DNA of 57,793 nucleotides. Source: an uncultured Bacteroides sp. (GTDB lineage Bacteria; Bacteroidota; Bacteroidia; Bacteroidales; Bacteroidaceae). Positions 1-9,303 of this stretch are shown here, piece by piece. The stretch is taken from positions 1-57,793 of the forward strand of contig CASEYC010000030.1 of NCBI GenBank assembly GCA_949292025.1, in the 5' to 3' direction. How positions within the stretch are numbered: the first letter of the stretch is position 1; every line of letters begins with the position of its first letter. Position numbers and translations under genes: made by a program. The notes under the pieces were generated by a model, which saw nothing but the letters and a program-made list of their open reading frames with translations, had not been told where the DNA came from and ran no database searches.

Positions 1-1953
1 CCCGTCCTCCAGTTTCAGCGTGCATGTCTTGTTCTCCAAGTCCACGCTGTCGATGATGCCACATCCGGGAGCACGCCACTTGTCACCCATCTGCACGTCG
101 GTACGGTTGTACACCAGCAGGGGCACGGTCAGCGACCGGCGGACGAACAGGTTCTCCATCTCCCCGTTGCCGTGCTTGTCGATTTGTGCCCCGAACCCGG
201 TCAGGCCGCTGGCGAAGCCGTGCTCGCCGATGACGATGCGGTCTAAGAAATTCATGGGGTATGGGTCGGTGTCTTCCTTCGTCTTGCTCAGAAACTCCTG
301 CCTTGCCCTCAATGCCGAATAAGCATTGCTATTGCTGGCAGGGGTGCTGTCGTTTGTCTTGATAAGATAGATGCCGCTACCACCTGCACCGACATACGTC
401 TGTCCGCCGTAAGTGATGGCGTCTACCTTGTCTTCCAACTCACCGAGGCGGCTGTACTGCGCACTCTCGCCAATAGTGTAAACAGGGCGGTCGTATGGAA
501 TATCAAGGCACATTTCCCAGCCGATGACGCGGGACATGCGGCCTTCCGTTCCGAAATAAGCCGGGTTTACCAACTTCACCTTCTGTCCGGCATCGAACGT
601 GCGGTTCACCTCGTCCGCCTCCACCCAAGTGGAGTAAAGGGGGACGGTGTACGTGCCATCGTCAATCTTTGTCTTGGCGGTGTACTTCTCCGCCTCCTGC
701 TTCAACTCCTGCTCGGCGGCAGGCACGTACTGGTCGGAAACCAGCTCGATGTCGAAGCCGTATAGTATATAGGTGTCGCCATTCTCCGGCTTGATGGTCT
801 CGTCGGGCAGCAGACGACCATAGTCCTCGTTGGCCACGATTTCCCACAGTTGTTCCGCGGGGTTTGAATTGTTGGGGTTGAAGGTTACGCCGAAATCCAG
901 CCCGTTCAGCTTTCCGGACTGGAACACGATGCGCAGCTCTTGGTCGGGGAGGATATAACTTTGGTCAAACGTAAGCCCCGTGTCCTTGTACTGGTAAGCC
1001 TTGAATGTGTCCACCTGCTCGCCATCATCCCCGGTGACAGCTCGGTCAACGGTCTTCACGTCGGACAGCGTTCCCACACGGCGGGGATAGACGTTGTCTA
1101 ACACCACGACCGTTTCCACGATTTGGTCGCGGATCATATTGGGGTAGGCATCTATGTAGGGCGTGCCCTCTGGCAGCATCAGGCGTTTCTGCACCACGCC
1201 ATTTACCACAGCCTGCTCTGTCGTGGGTCTGTAGTTTGTTGGAAGATTCCTTGTCGAGCCGAAGGCATAGATGCGGGTGGCATACGTGCCCTTGCTTTCG
1301 TTGCGGGTCATCGTCTCGGCGGACACGCCAATCTCCAGCTCCACGGCATCGCCGTTCTCCAGCCGCCCGAAGTGGATGACGTTCTCCGTCACCCACCATT
1401 CGCAGTCCCAGGCTTCGGCCATCATGTTGAGGGCATCCGTGAGGCGGGTGTTGTCGTAGGTAAGGGCCACCGCCTTGTTCTCCACCGTACTGTCTATGGA
1501 GAACTCGTATTCGTCCCCGCCGTATGTGTAGCCGAGAGCCGTCAGGTTGCGGAGGAACACGCCGAGATGGACATCCAGTGCGGCTGTCAGGCTCCAGGAC
1601 GCTTCCTGCCCGGCATTCTCAGGCGTGTACTTGAATATCTTGTTCTTCCATAGCCAGTAGTAGGCGTCGAGGCGCAGTTCGTACTCGTAGCCTCCGGTGG
1701 AGGTGTTGTAAGTAGGTGTTTGCAGGTCGGTGACGTAGTATGTCTTGGCCAGCTTCCCGCCCAGTGCGTCACTGAACACGCCGCGCAGGTCCACATAGCT
1801 GCCAAGCCCGAAGTCTATAGGTTCGGACAATACAAAGGGAAGCGTGATGTAGTCGTGCTGCATCAGGCTGTAGTAGCCCTTCGCGCCCGTGTTGACGGTG
1901 ACGGTGGCGAGGAGGGTGTCCTTCGGGGAGTATATGGGTAGGGTTGCGTTCAT
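1..1953 (-). CDS. Phage tail-tip/hub structural protein, partial
   Basis: An open frame runs without a stop from ATG at 1953 to the window edge, so 651 residues are visible and the C terminus is missing. It begins MNATLPIYSPKDTLLATV and has no signal peptide. It follows the tape-measure and distal-tail genes in the same direction, the usual place of the tail hub or tail-associated adhesion protein of siphoviruses. The role is inferred from gene order; no catalytic motif is visible. The promoter-like TTTG (1958-1961) lies only four bases upstream of the ATG, so a transcript from it would have almost no leader. A fibre or tail endopeptidase is an alternative. Confidence 0.75.
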   Translation of the reverse strand, partial: MNATLPIYSPKDTLLATVTVNTGAKGYYSLMQHDYITLPFVLSEPIDFGLGSYVDLRGVFSDALGGKLAKTYYVTDLQTPTYNTSTGGYEYELRLDAYYWLWKNKIFKYTPENAGQEASWSLTAALDVHLGVFLRNLTALGYTYGGDEYEFSIDSTVENKAVALTYDNTRLTDALNMMAEAWDCEWWVTENVIHFGRLENGDAVELEIGVSAETMTRNESKGTYATRIYAFGSTRNLPTNYRPTTEQAVVNGVVQKRLMLPEGTPYIDAYPNMIRDQIVETVVVLDNVYPRRVGTLSDVKTVDRAVTGDDGEQVDTFKAYQYKDTGLTFDQSYILPDQELRIVFQSGKLNGLDFGVTFNPNNSNPAEQLWEIVANEDYGRLLPDETIKPENGDTYILYGFDIELVSDQYVPAAEQELKQEAEKYTAKTKIDDGTYTVPLYSTWVEADEVNRTFDAGQKVKLVNPAYFGTEGRMSRVIGWEMCLDIPYDRPVYTIGESAQYSRLGELEDKVDAITYGGQTYVGAGGSGIYLIKTNDSTPASNSNAYSALRARQEFLSKTKEDTDPYPMNFLDRIVIGEHGFASGLTGFGAQIDKHGNGEMENLFVRRSLTVPLLVYNRTDVQMGDKWRAPGCGIIDSVDLENKTCTLKLEDG

Positions 1954-1957
1954 GCTT

Positions 1958-2030
1958 CAAAGTTCAGCAATTTATGGGTCAATGCCCCATTTGTACCCGC
2001 TTCATGCGAAACAATAGACAGGATGTTTGT
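1958..2030 (-). promoter_or_regulatory. Prophage dyad-box promoter 1 (degenerate)
   Basis: The box at 2007-2030 reads CGAAACAA-N8-ATGTTTGT. The -7-like element on the minus strand (1958-1965) reads GAACTTTG, with TTTG kept and TA lost. The offset between box edge and element is 49 bases, identical to the three other copies in this prophage. It precedes the tail-tip gene. The second arm matches the consensus at only 5 of 8 positions. Confidence 0.5.
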
Positions 2031-2449
2031 TATTCCCTGTCCGACGGGTTCGGCTCAGTGAATTTGGCGGATATTTTCCCGAAGCATCTTCCCAGCGACA
2101 ACCCATAGCTGATGCTCTTCCCGGTGTAGACCAAATGGTACACCTCGCTGCCCAATGCGGGCACTTTGAGGGTGAACGCCCCGGCCTGCAATTCGGCTTG
2201 GAAGGCTTTTTTCTTCGTCCGGTAGTCCGTATCGCTGCTTCCCGTGATGGTGAACTCCAGCGTGATGTCCCGGCTTGCCACCTTGGCGTTCGTGGTTATC
2301 ATCCGCTTTCCGTGCTCCAGTCGGCTGTCGTTCTCGATGTAGTCCTTCATGGGCAGGAATCCGTCGAGCGCGTCTAAGAACCCGTCCCCCATGTTGACGC
2401 CCCACGTCGTGTAAGCATCCTTGTTGTTGATGTATAAGTCCCCGGTCAT
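2030..2449 (-). CDS. Phage distal tail protein (Dit-like)
   Basis: This 139-residue protein starts MTGDLYINNKDAYTTWGVNM and matches the size and position of Dit-type baseplate proteins, which form the ring joining the tail tube to the tail tip. It overlaps the end of the tape-measure gene by four bases (ATGA), so the two are translationally coupled. No enzymatic motif is visible. The assignment rests on gene order (tape measure, then Dit, then hub) and size. The stop codon touches the edge of the dyad box that precedes the next gene. Confidence 0.65.
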   Translation of the reverse strand: MTGDLYINNKDAYTTWGVNMGDGFLDALDGFLPMKDYIENDSRLEHGKRMITTNAKVASRDITLEFTITGSSDTDYRTKKKAFQAELQAGAFTLKVPALGSEVYHLVYTGKSISYGLSLGRCFGKISAKFTEPNPSDRE

Positions 2450-5400
2450 AGTTTTGCTGTATTTTTCTTTACTTCGGCAATGTCAAGTTGCATCTGCTTG
2501 ATAGGTTTGATAATCTCTCCCGTGTTCTCCGATATTTGTTGAAGTTCGAGGTAGGACTGGGCGATGATGCCGCGCATCTCGTCGGCCACGTTGTACATCA
2601 ATTCCCCGTTCTTCTCAATCCGGAGTTCGGCTTCATATACGGCATTCAAGCGTCCGTTCAGCACATCCACACTGTCCTGCGATGCGGCAACGCTGTATCC
2701 AGCCGACGCCTGTTGCTGCTGCTCTTTTGCGTCGCCCGTTTCCCAACCCATCAGGTCGCGCCAGCTCTGCCATTCCTCGGAAGCGGAATCCACGATGTCC
2801 TGCCATTGTTTCCGGAGCATTTCCTGCTCGTCCGTGTCCAAGGTGCCGTCCTTCATGGAATCGGCGAAGTCCTGGTACCACTCCTGCAACGCCTTGTCAT
2901 ACGTGCCGGTCATCATGCTCTCCAGGATGGCTTGCTGCATCATCTTTTCGAAATTGTCCGCGAAGGCTTCGGTGCTGTCCTCCATGTCGAGGAGGGCGTT
3001 GCGGAAGTCGTCCTTGACGGTGTCGAAGGAGACGGAGGTCAGCTTCTCGTTGTAAGCCTCTTCCAGTTCCTCCAGCTCCTGCCAGTATTCGATGTATTCG
3101 TCCATGAACTGCGCCGCGTCCTTGTAGCCGTCGTCGGCCAGTCCTTTTAGCTTGGCGTATTCGTTGGTGGCTTCGTTGGCCACGCGCCACATCTCCTCGC
3201 TGGAGAGGCTGAAAAAATCATTCGCGCTGGTCACGGATTTGCCTACCGCTTCGCTTATGGCTTCCCAGTCCTCGGCGTTCATTCCCCGGTTTATCTTGGT
3301 GTCGGTGGAGTGGTGCCCGCCAATGCCAAGGAAACCGCTGGTGGACGCGCTGGCCGACCTTTCCATCATCTCCTGCGTGTTCTTCATCTGCTCCTCGATG
3401 TTCTCTTTCTGTATCTTGTATATGGATGATGCGTCCGCCACAGCCGCTTCGTCCATCTTTTCCGTCAGGTTGTTGATGGCCTTCTCCAACTCCTGGTTGG
3501 CCAAGGTCAACCGCTCGATGTCTTGCTCCAGGGTGGGGTCGCTCTCCCCGCCGAAGTCGATGCCCGTCCAGCCCAACAGGGAGTCGAACACGCCTGTGAG
3601 GGCATTCCCTACGCTTTCAAATACATTTCCAAGGAATCCGAACAGTCCCTCTTGCCCTACCTGGTCGAGTATGGAGAATATGGCACCGATGATGCCGCCT
3701 ATCTTGCTGCCCGCCTCGGAGAAGGCGTTGGCGATACCTCCGGCCAGCTGTCCTATCTCGCTGAGGGTCATATCGGTATTGCTGCCCAGTTGCGTGAGCG
3801 CATCGGCCAGCGTGAGGAGGTTGTCTGTCGTCCTCTTGGCAGCCTTGTTCGTGTTGTTTTGGGCGTTTGCCACGTTTTGTTCCGCCATGTTTAGCTTACG
3901 TCTCGCGGCCCCCTTCTGCTCGTCCGTGCCATTCTTCATGGCTTCGTTGTATTCGTCCTGCGCGGCGGTCAGCTCTTCCTGTGCCTTGCGGAGTTCTTCC
4001 AGTTGGTTGGGGAGATCGCCCAGCAACCCGCCCTTGTCGATGATGGCGGACTGGATGTTGTTCAAGGCTTCGTCGATGACCTTCTTTTGGTCAATGGCCA
4101 TATTCTTGTATTCGCCGGATGACTTGAATTCGTCCAGTTGCTTCTTTACCTGCTGGAGTGATTTCTTCGAGGCGTTTCCCAAGTCGCTGAACACAAGTTC
4201 CCAGTTGATGCTGTCCTTTAGCTTCTCCATGTCAAGGTCGGACAGGGCTTCCTCCATCTGCTTCTGAAGAATTAGCTTTTCCCCATCGGTGGAGGCATCT
4301 GCAATCTTTTGGTTGTATTCATCTGTGATTGCCTTCTTTCGCTCTTGGAAGGTGCCGTAGTCCTTTAGGTAGCGGTTCATCGCCTCTTGATTGGCCTCTT
4401 GTTCGGCCTTCCGCACTTCGAGTATGGATTTCAACTGGTTTTCCTCATTCAGCTTGTTGGCCCGGTCTATTTCCGCTTGCTGCTCAGTGGTCAGGCCATT
4501 GGCGTTCACGTCTGCCACGCCTGCTTCCTTGTTCTCCTTTGCCCAGTCGCGCTCCTGCTTGGCGATGGCGTTGCGCTGTGCCTCGTAGTCGGCCTCTATC
4601 TGTTTCAGCTTCTTCTCTGTGCTTTCCTTCATCAAGTCAATCTCGGCCTGCTGATTCTTCTCTTGGAGGGAAAGCAGTTCGTCGGATAACTTCTGTTGTG
4701 ACTGCTTTCTCTCTTCAGCTCCCTTGCTTGTCTTGTCCTGCTTTTGAGTCAACTTTTCAAGGTCCTTTTCATCCGCCTCTATCTGTGCCTTCAGCTTGGC
4801 ATATTCCTTGCTTCCCACACTCATCTGCTCCAGTGCCTCGCGCCGTGCGGCAATGGATTCGCGCATGGCCTTGATGCTGTCCGGAGGCAATGCGGTTTCC
4901 GCGCCTTCGGACATGTTGAAGATTTCCCGGTATCTTTCCAAGGCTTTGTCGTGCGCTTCCTGTGCCTTCCTCAACTCAAACAATACGGAGTTGGCGTTCC
5001 CTAGTCCCCAGCCGACGTCAATTTGGCCGAACTCGCCTTGCTGCCTTCTTGACAGCCCCTCTCCGGAATCCAACAAACGCAACCACTTTTGATATTGTTT
5101 CAATCCATCATCGTTTCCGAGTTGGTCAATGAAAGCGTCATACACTCTTTGCAACTGCTTGTTGCGTTCTTCAAAATACTTCTCATCCTCTTCCGCGCTG
5201 TATTTCTCGAATCCCCGTGCCGCAGCCGCCCGCTGTATGCTTTCGGCCAACTTGTCGTAACTCCCTGCCAACGTGCCTGTTTTCTCTATCTCGGAATCAA
5301 TGGAAGGAAGGTATTTGGAATATCCTGCCACTATCTTTTGCCGTATGGATTCCCATTCATCCGTACCCCTCTTGGCGTTCTGCAACGCATCGTTCAGGCT

Positions 5401-6627
5401 TCGCAGGTTGCGCATTTCTTCGGATATGCTTCCATATACTTCACTTACGGTCGTGTTCAGGCGTTTGGTGGCCGCTTCCAATTCGGCTGTCCCGTCTTTG
5501 GCCTTGAACAGGTTGCCCACCCATTCTATAATATCCTTTCCGTACAATGTAAGGAGCGTGATGCCCACCGTCAACGCTGTTTGCCACGACACCAGCGAGG
5601 ATACCACCTGTTTCCATACGGGCGTTGCCGCTTGCCCGGCGGCTTTCAGGGCGTTGTATTCCTTGCGGGCACGGGCTATCTCGTCTGTCAGGATAGGCAG
5701 GTTGTTCGAGATGGCGAGGAAGAAGGTGTTGATGCCCATGGCCAACGATGGCAGTTCGCGGCCTATCTGCTGTATGCTCATGTTAAGACCGTTCCAACCG
5801 CTGGCATAGTTGCCCACGTTGCGCTGGTGGTTCCCAATCGTGGCGTCAAGCTGCTTGATTTTGGCGTCCGCCTGCTGAATGGAGGCCAACAGTTCTTGGC
5901 CAAACGGGGATTTCCGCTCTTCTTCCGTCAGTTCCCGGTAAGCCATACGCATACGCCCAAGAGATTGCGATAGGGCGTTCATCGAAGTGGCGGCGGAAAC
6001 GTCCAGCTTGATGTTGTTGGACAGTTGTTGGCGTGCTTGGGCAAGTTGTATCTTGTGCTGTTCCAACTCGCTGTTATAGTGTTCCAACAATCGAACGCCT
6101 TTTTCATCAACTATCCCATTACTGTTGGTGTGGTTCTTGCGCACGTTGCTTATCTGCGCGTTTAGCATCTTGATGGCGTTCTGCTCTTCCACGATGCGCC
6201 GGATGTTCTGCGCGCGGGTACCGATGACTTCGTCAATCTCCGCCGCAAGTTCGTCATACGCCTTAGCCTGAGCTTGCACGCTGGCCGTCTGCGCCTGGTT
6301 GGCTGTGGAGGAAGTGCCTCCGGTTACTGCCTGTGGCTGCGTGCCTGCCGCTCGGGTCATCTGTTCCTGAGCCTTGATTACCTTCTCCGCTGACTGGTTG
6401 ATGCGTGCCGCCGATTCTGCTATCTTGGCATCCGCCTGAGCAACCTTCTGAGCCAAGATGTCGTATTGCCCGGTTAGGGATTTGAGCCTTGCCTCCAGCC
6501 CTTGGGCGATGTCGATGTTCACCTTGACATCAATGGATTGCAACGATTTCTTCACGCTTTCAATTTCCGCCTTTAGTTTGCGAAGTTTGCTGATGTCGCT
6601 GTCTATGTTTGCAAATATGCCTGCCAT
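2446..6627 (-). CDS. Phage tail tape measure protein
   Basis: At 1393 residues this is by far the longest phage gene here. It has long Lys/Glu/Ala-rich helical stretches predicted to be coiled coil (roughly residues 1-120, 590-830 and 900-950), hydrophobic segments near residues 290-380 and a Gly/Ile-rich segment near 970-1030, which is the classic make-up of a tape measure. These proteins set tail length, are packed inside the tail tube and help DNA enter the cell. It lies downstream of the tail chaperone genes and before the Dit gene, as expected. Confidence 0.93.
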   Translation of the reverse strand: MAGIFANIDSDISKLRKLKAEIESVKKSLQSIDVKVNIDIAQGLEARLKSLTGQYDILAQKVAQADAKIAESAARINQSAEKVIKAQEQMTRAAGTQPQAVTGGTSSTANQAQTASVQAQAKAYDELAAEIDEVIGTRAQNIRRIVEEQNAIKMLNAQISNVRKNHTNSNGIVDEKGVRLLEHYNSELEQHKIQLAQARQQLSNNIKLDVSAATSMNALSQSLGRMRMAYRELTEEERKSPFGQELLASIQQADAKIKQLDATIGNHQRNVGNYASGWNGLNMSIQQIGRELPSLAMGINTFFLAISNNLPILTDEIARARKEYNALKAAGQAATPVWKQVVSSLVSWQTALTVGITLLTLYGKDIIEWVGNLFKAKDGTAELEAATKRLNTTVSEVYGSISEEMRNLRSLNDALQNAKRGTDEWESIRQKIVAGYSKYLPSIDSEIEKTGTLAGSYDKLAESIQRAAAARGFEKYSAEEDEKYFEERNKQLQRVYDAFIDQLGNDDGLKQYQKWLRLLDSGEGLSRRQQGEFGQIDVGWGLGNANSVLFELRKAQEAHDKALERYREIFNMSEGAETALPPDSIKAMRESIAARREALEQMSVGSKEYAKLKAQIEADEKDLEKLTQKQDKTSKGAEERKQSQQKLSDELLSLQEKNQQAEIDLMKESTEKKLKQIEADYEAQRNAIAKQERDWAKENKEAGVADVNANGLTTEQQAEIDRANKLNEENQLKSILEVRKAEQEANQEAMNRYLKDYGTFQERKKAITDEYNQKIADASTDGEKLILQKQMEEALSDLDMEKLKDSINWELVFSDLGNASKKSLQQVKKQLDEFKSSGEYKNMAIDQKKVIDEALNNIQSAIIDKGGLLGDLPNQLEELRKAQEELTAAQDEYNEAMKNGTDEQKGAARRKLNMAEQNVANAQNNTNKAAKRTTDNLLTLADALTQLGSNTDMTLSEIGQLAGGIANAFSEAGSKIGGIIGAIFSILDQVGQEGLFGFLGNVFESVGNALTGVFDSLLGWTGIDFGGESDPTLEQDIERLTLANQELEKAINNLTEKMDEAAVADASSIYKIQKENIEEQMKNTQEMMERSASASTSGFLGIGGHHSTDTKINRGMNAEDWEAISEAVGKSVTSANDFFSLSSEEMWRVANEATNEYAKLKGLADDGYKDAAQFMDEYIEYWQELEELEEAYNEKLTSVSFDTVKDDFRNALLDMEDSTEAFADNFEKMMQQAILESMMTGTYDKALQEWYQDFADSMKDGTLDTDEQEMLRKQWQDIVDSASEEWQSWRDLMGWETGDAKEQQQQASAGYSVAASQDSVDVLNGRLNAVYEAELRIEKNGELMYNVADEMRGIIAQSYLELQQISENTGEIIKPIKQMQLDIAEVKKNTAKL

Positions 6628-6629
6628 AC

Positions 6630-7028
6630 CTATTTGAATATTTTTTTGTTAACTTGCCTGCCAGCATACAGTATCGCGTTCCTCAACACGTCATACCCCT
6701 TGCTCTCCACAAAGGAGGCGTAGAACATGCCATCGGCCAAGTAGAGCCCGTCCTGCGGGTGCTCGGAGTAGATGAGGAGGTTTTCAGTGTTGGTCTTCGC
6801 TTCGGGGTGGCCTCCGTCGTCTCCCACTTCGAGATGCACAATTTTCCCGTTGCGGACAATGCAGAAGCCTGGGGCGTTGCGCAAATTGAACGTGTGATTT
6901 TTGTAAGAACCGTTGTTTTGCGCGAACTTCACGGCATCCCTGCCTATCTCAATCAGCTTGTCGAAATAGGCGTCCTCAATCCGCTTTTCCAGCTCGTCCA
7001 GCCCCGATGCGTCACCCTTCACCCTCAT
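6630..7028 (-). CDS. Small phage tail-region protein, function unknown
   Basis: This 132-residue protein begins MRVKGDASGLDELEKRIEDA and lies between the chaperone frame and the tape measure. Its start codon overlaps the stop of the chaperone extension frame (ATGA at 7025-7028), and it ends two bases before the tape-measure ATG, so it is translated as part of the tail operon. The N-terminal LDELEKRIEDA segment recalls HK97 gp10-type proteins, but the rest is not clearly that family. It could be a tail completion or minor tail protein. Confidence 0.6.
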   Translation of the reverse strand: MRVKGDASGLDELEKRIEDAYFDKLIEIGRDAVKFAQNNGSYKNHTFNLRNAPGFCIVRNGKIVHLEVGDDGGHPEAKTNTENLLIYSEHPQDGLYLADGMFYASFVESKGYDVLRNAILYAGRQVNKKIFK

Positions 7029-7605
7029 CGCTTGTTCCTCCTCCTCCGTTTGGCCATTTCCTTGCCGCTGATTTTGTTCACCTTCGTGCCATATACCACA
7101 TGCAGCTTGTCACGCTGCATCATCACCAGGTTGCGGTAGGGAATCTTGCGCACCACCTCTTCATACGTCAAGTGAAGACTTTCCATGAACGAGGCCACCT
7201 GCCCAAGGAGCGTGTCATTTCCTGCTACTTCGGTTTTGCTGCCAGCAGGCTTACGCTCTTCGCCAAGCTGGCAGCTTTGAGAAAAACCTTCATGTCAATC
7301 ATGCCGGTGGCGGCATCCAAGGCATCTACAACCTCGTCCAGCGTGCCTTTGGCAAATTCACCGGACAGCGATTCGTCCCCTGCAACGAGCCATGACAACG
7401 CCTTGGCCATTCTGCCCATGTCGCCAAGCGACAACAGCACCTCGCGGACGGTCTGAGCGTCCCTCACTTCGGAAAGGTGGGATATGGCTCCCGCCAGCTT
7501 CTCTATCGTGGGCGGATAAATGGTGTAAGCCTTTCCAGCGACCACCACCGTGCGGAAGTCTCGCCCCAGCAGCGCGTCCGCCACTATCTTTGCTCCTTTG
7601 TTCAT
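7025..7605 (-). CDS. Predicted -1 frameshift product of tail assembly chaperone (G-T type)
   Basis: The 126-residue chaperone ends AAKPK-stop at 7225. A run of four A (7234-7237 on the minus strand) lies three codons before this stop, so a tRNA-Lys on AAA can slip back one base onto AAA. The -1 frame then runs open for 69 codons to TGA at 7025, giving about 193 residues with the very basic end KRRRRNKR. Siphoviruses commonly make a short and a frameshifted long chaperone between the tail tube and tape-measure genes. The extension could instead start separately at the ATG at 7186. Confidence 0.55.
7225..7605 (-). CDS. Tail assembly chaperone (short form)
   Basis: This 126-residue, mostly helical protein begins MNKGAKIVADALLGRDFRTVVVAGKA-like and lies directly downstream of the tail tube gene. 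Size and location match gpG-type tail chaperones, which keep the tape measure soluble during tail assembly. A weak terminator upstream (7619-7650) would lower its expression relative to the tail tube, as expected for a chaperone compared with a structural subunit. Function is inferred from gene order. Confidence 0.6.
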   Translation of the reverse strand: MNKGAKIVADALLGRDFRTVVVAGKAYTIYPPTIEKLAGAISHLSEVRDAQTVREVLLSLGDMGRMAKALSWLVAGDESLSGEFAKGTLDEVVDALDAATGMIDMKVFLKAASLAKSVSLLAAKPK

Positions 7606-7618
7606 GATTTCGGTGAAT

Positions 7619-7650
7619 TAAAAAGGCGGTGGGCATCACCACCCGCCGCC
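7619..7650 (-). terminator. Intra-operon terminator after tail tube gene
   Basis: On the minus strand GGCGGCGGG and CCCACCGCC form a 9 bp stem with one mismatch, followed by five U. It lies between the tail tube gene and the chaperone gene and is probably partial, since the tail genes continue in the same direction. Confidence 0.65.
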
Positions 7651-7681
7651 TCCTGTAAACAACAAACCTTAAACAACAATC

Positions 7682-8233
7682 TTATTCCGATGCCACCTCG
7701 CTTGCGTCGAACCAGTATTCGGGCATGATGGCCTCGTTTTCCGGCTCCATGGCCGTTGCCACCACGGCAAGTCCGACCGCTCCGTCCGTGCTCGCCTCGC
7801 GGGCCACCACGTTGGCGTAGGGCAACACGCAATACTGGTCGTCCATGGTCAGCGCGATGAGGCACTTCTTGATGTCCACCGAGCCACGGGCACGCTTCCA
7901 GCCCTTGTCCGTGTTGATGACCGTTCCGCCCAGCAAGGCCGCCTTGGTGGGGTAGTCGTAACGCCCGATGGTGAAGTTGAACGTCACCTCGCCCATCTGC
8001 TTCTTTCCGAAGCGGTAGATGTTGCCCGACAACTGGTTGCGGTAAGAATCCTGCGTAGGCTCTGTCTCGTCAATGGTCCATGTGTCTTGATGCACATTGG
8101 TGATTTCCGTAACACCATCGCCACTGATGAGCGTGTGCAAGGCCGAGCCTGTCAAATCGGCCGAAATGGCCGTCGAGTCAGCGTACCACAACTGCTTGAT
8201 GTCGATAGCTGATAATTGAACTGTTCCTGCCAT
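7682..8233 (-). CDS. Phage major tail tube protein
   Basis: This 183-residue protein starts MAGTVQLSAIDIKQLWYADS and lies between the head-tail connector genes and the tail chaperones, the standard position of the tail tube subunit. Its alternating beta-rich composition (EVTFNFTIGRYDYPTKAALLGG) fits tube proteins, which polymerise into stacked hexamers. A terminator just downstream suggests it is made in excess over the following genes. Confidence comes from size and order rather than from a motif. Confidence 0.72.
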   Translation of the reverse strand: MAGTVQLSAIDIKQLWYADSTAISADLTGSALHTLISGDGVTEITNVHQDTWTIDETEPTQDSYRNQLSGNIYRFGKKQMGEVTFNFTIGRYDYPTKAALLGGTVINTDKGWKRARGSVDIKKCLIALTMDDQYCVLPYANVVAREASTDGAVGLAVVATAMEPENEAIMPEYWFDASEVASE

Positions 8234-8237
8234 AATC

Positions 8238-8636
8238 TTATCTTACATTTAGAATTTCAAACAATAATACCAAATTCACATAGCTGCATTTCAGGGCATC
8301 GTCCCTCTCCAGTCCCAGGCTGTCCTTGCTTATCCGGTATGCGCTTCCGTCATATTCGCCCGACATGCCTTCCCAAACCCAAAGGTTGGCCAGCCTCTCC
8401 AGTTCATTGAGCCGTTGCGTGTTGGCCTCGCCAAGATAGTCAGGCACGCAGATGTTCACATGGGCGTATGCACGCTCCCAGTAGGTGTCCGGCTCTATCG
8501 GCGTGGAGGTCACTATGACAATGGCCTCTTCCTTCAGGTGAGACTTGATGGGGTTCCAGCCATCATAAACGGCTTTTATCCCGAAGTCCTTCACCTTGTC
8601 GAAGAGTATCTTGTATATGTCGGTGGTCACTATCAT
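8238..8636 (-). CDS. Phage tail terminator/completion-like protein
   Basis: This 132-residue protein starts MIVTTDIYKILFDKVKDFG at 8636. The ATG lies one base after the stop of the preceding gene, so it is chosen over upstream starts. Position between the head closure and tail tube genes fits a tail terminator (gpU-like), which caps the growing tail tube and binds the head. No sequence motif confirms this. Confidence 0.6.
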   Translation of the reverse strand: MIVTTDIYKILFDKVKDFGIKAVYDGWNPIKSHLKEEAIVIVTSTPIEPDTYWERAYAHVNICVPDYLGEANTQRLNELERLANLWVWEGMSGEYDGSAYRISKDSLGLERDDALKCSYVNLVLLFEILNVR

Positions 8637-8637
8637 G

Positions 8638-8961
8638 TCACATCCACAATTCAGAATAACCCAGATAATTGGTCCTCTTGGCCATGTACACCTTTCCCTG
8701 CCCCCTGACGTTGCCGCCGTCCATGCAACGGACGAAATCGCCTGCACGGATTCCGGTGGCACGCTCGCACACAACGTGGAAGTCGGGGCGGTAAAGCTGC
8801 CCGTTGTCCGACGTGAACTCCTTGGTGGTGTTGTCGTCGCAACGGCATCGGCACACGTCCTTCCAGCTTTCCCCGCCTGTGCCAGGCACAGGAAGGTTAT
8901 ATTCATCCTTGTCCGGCGGCGTGACAACCTTCACTTGCAAGATATGGGGGGCGTACAGCAT
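8638..8961 (-). CDS. Phage head-closure-like protein
   Basis: This 107-residue protein starts MLYAPHILQVKVVTPPDKDE and contains a CRCRC cluster. It lies between a gp6-like connector and a tail-terminator-like gene, so a head closure (head-tail adaptor) role is likely. The neighbouring genes are separated by only one to three bases. The function is inferred from position and size alone. Confidence 0.5.
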   Translation of the reverse strand: MLYAPHILQVKVVTPPDKDEYNLPVPGTGGESWKDVCRCRCDDNTTKEFTSDNGQLYRPDFHVVCERATGIRAGDFVRCMDGGNVRGQGKVYMAKRTNYLGYSELWM

Positions 8962-8964
8962 GGC

Positions 8965-9303
8965 TTACCAGAGGTTTGATGCGTCCTTTATCACACTCAG
9001 TCCTACCAAAGCGGAGGTTTCCCCGTTCGGCTCTATCCCGTACTTCCTCAATGCCAGCTTCACGAAAGCCTTGGCGGCATCCGCGCTCCACGACACCGAG
9101 AAGCCGTTTTCGTTCACCGAAGTGGGGTGAAGGATGCTCTTGTCTACGAATGAATCCACCGCGCTTGCAATGGCCTTCATGTCGTCCTCGAACACCTCGT
9201 CCTTCAGTTCGATGCCGAAATCCAGCGCGAAGTCCGAGGCTCCTTCATCGGTTATCGTCCCGATGAAGGCGAACCTCTGCTTGATGTAGTCCAGCGTGTT
9301 CAT
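8965..9303 (-). CDS. Phage head-tail connector, gp6/DUF6706-like
   Basis: This 112-residue helical protein starts MNTLDYIKQRFAFIGTITDE and directly follows the major capsid gene without spacing. Small helical proteins here form the ring below the portal (gp6 or gp15 type connectors). The helical, Ala/Asp-rich make-up (EDDMKAIASAVDSFVD) is consistent. I recall similar Bacteroides phage proteins under the name DUF6706, but this is not verified. Confidence 0.6.
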   Translation of the reverse strand: MNTLDYIKQRFAFIGTITDEGASDFALDFGIELKDEVFEDDMKAIASAVDSFVDKSILHPTSVNENGFSVSWSADAAKAFVKLALRKYGIEPNGETSALVGLSVIKDASNLW

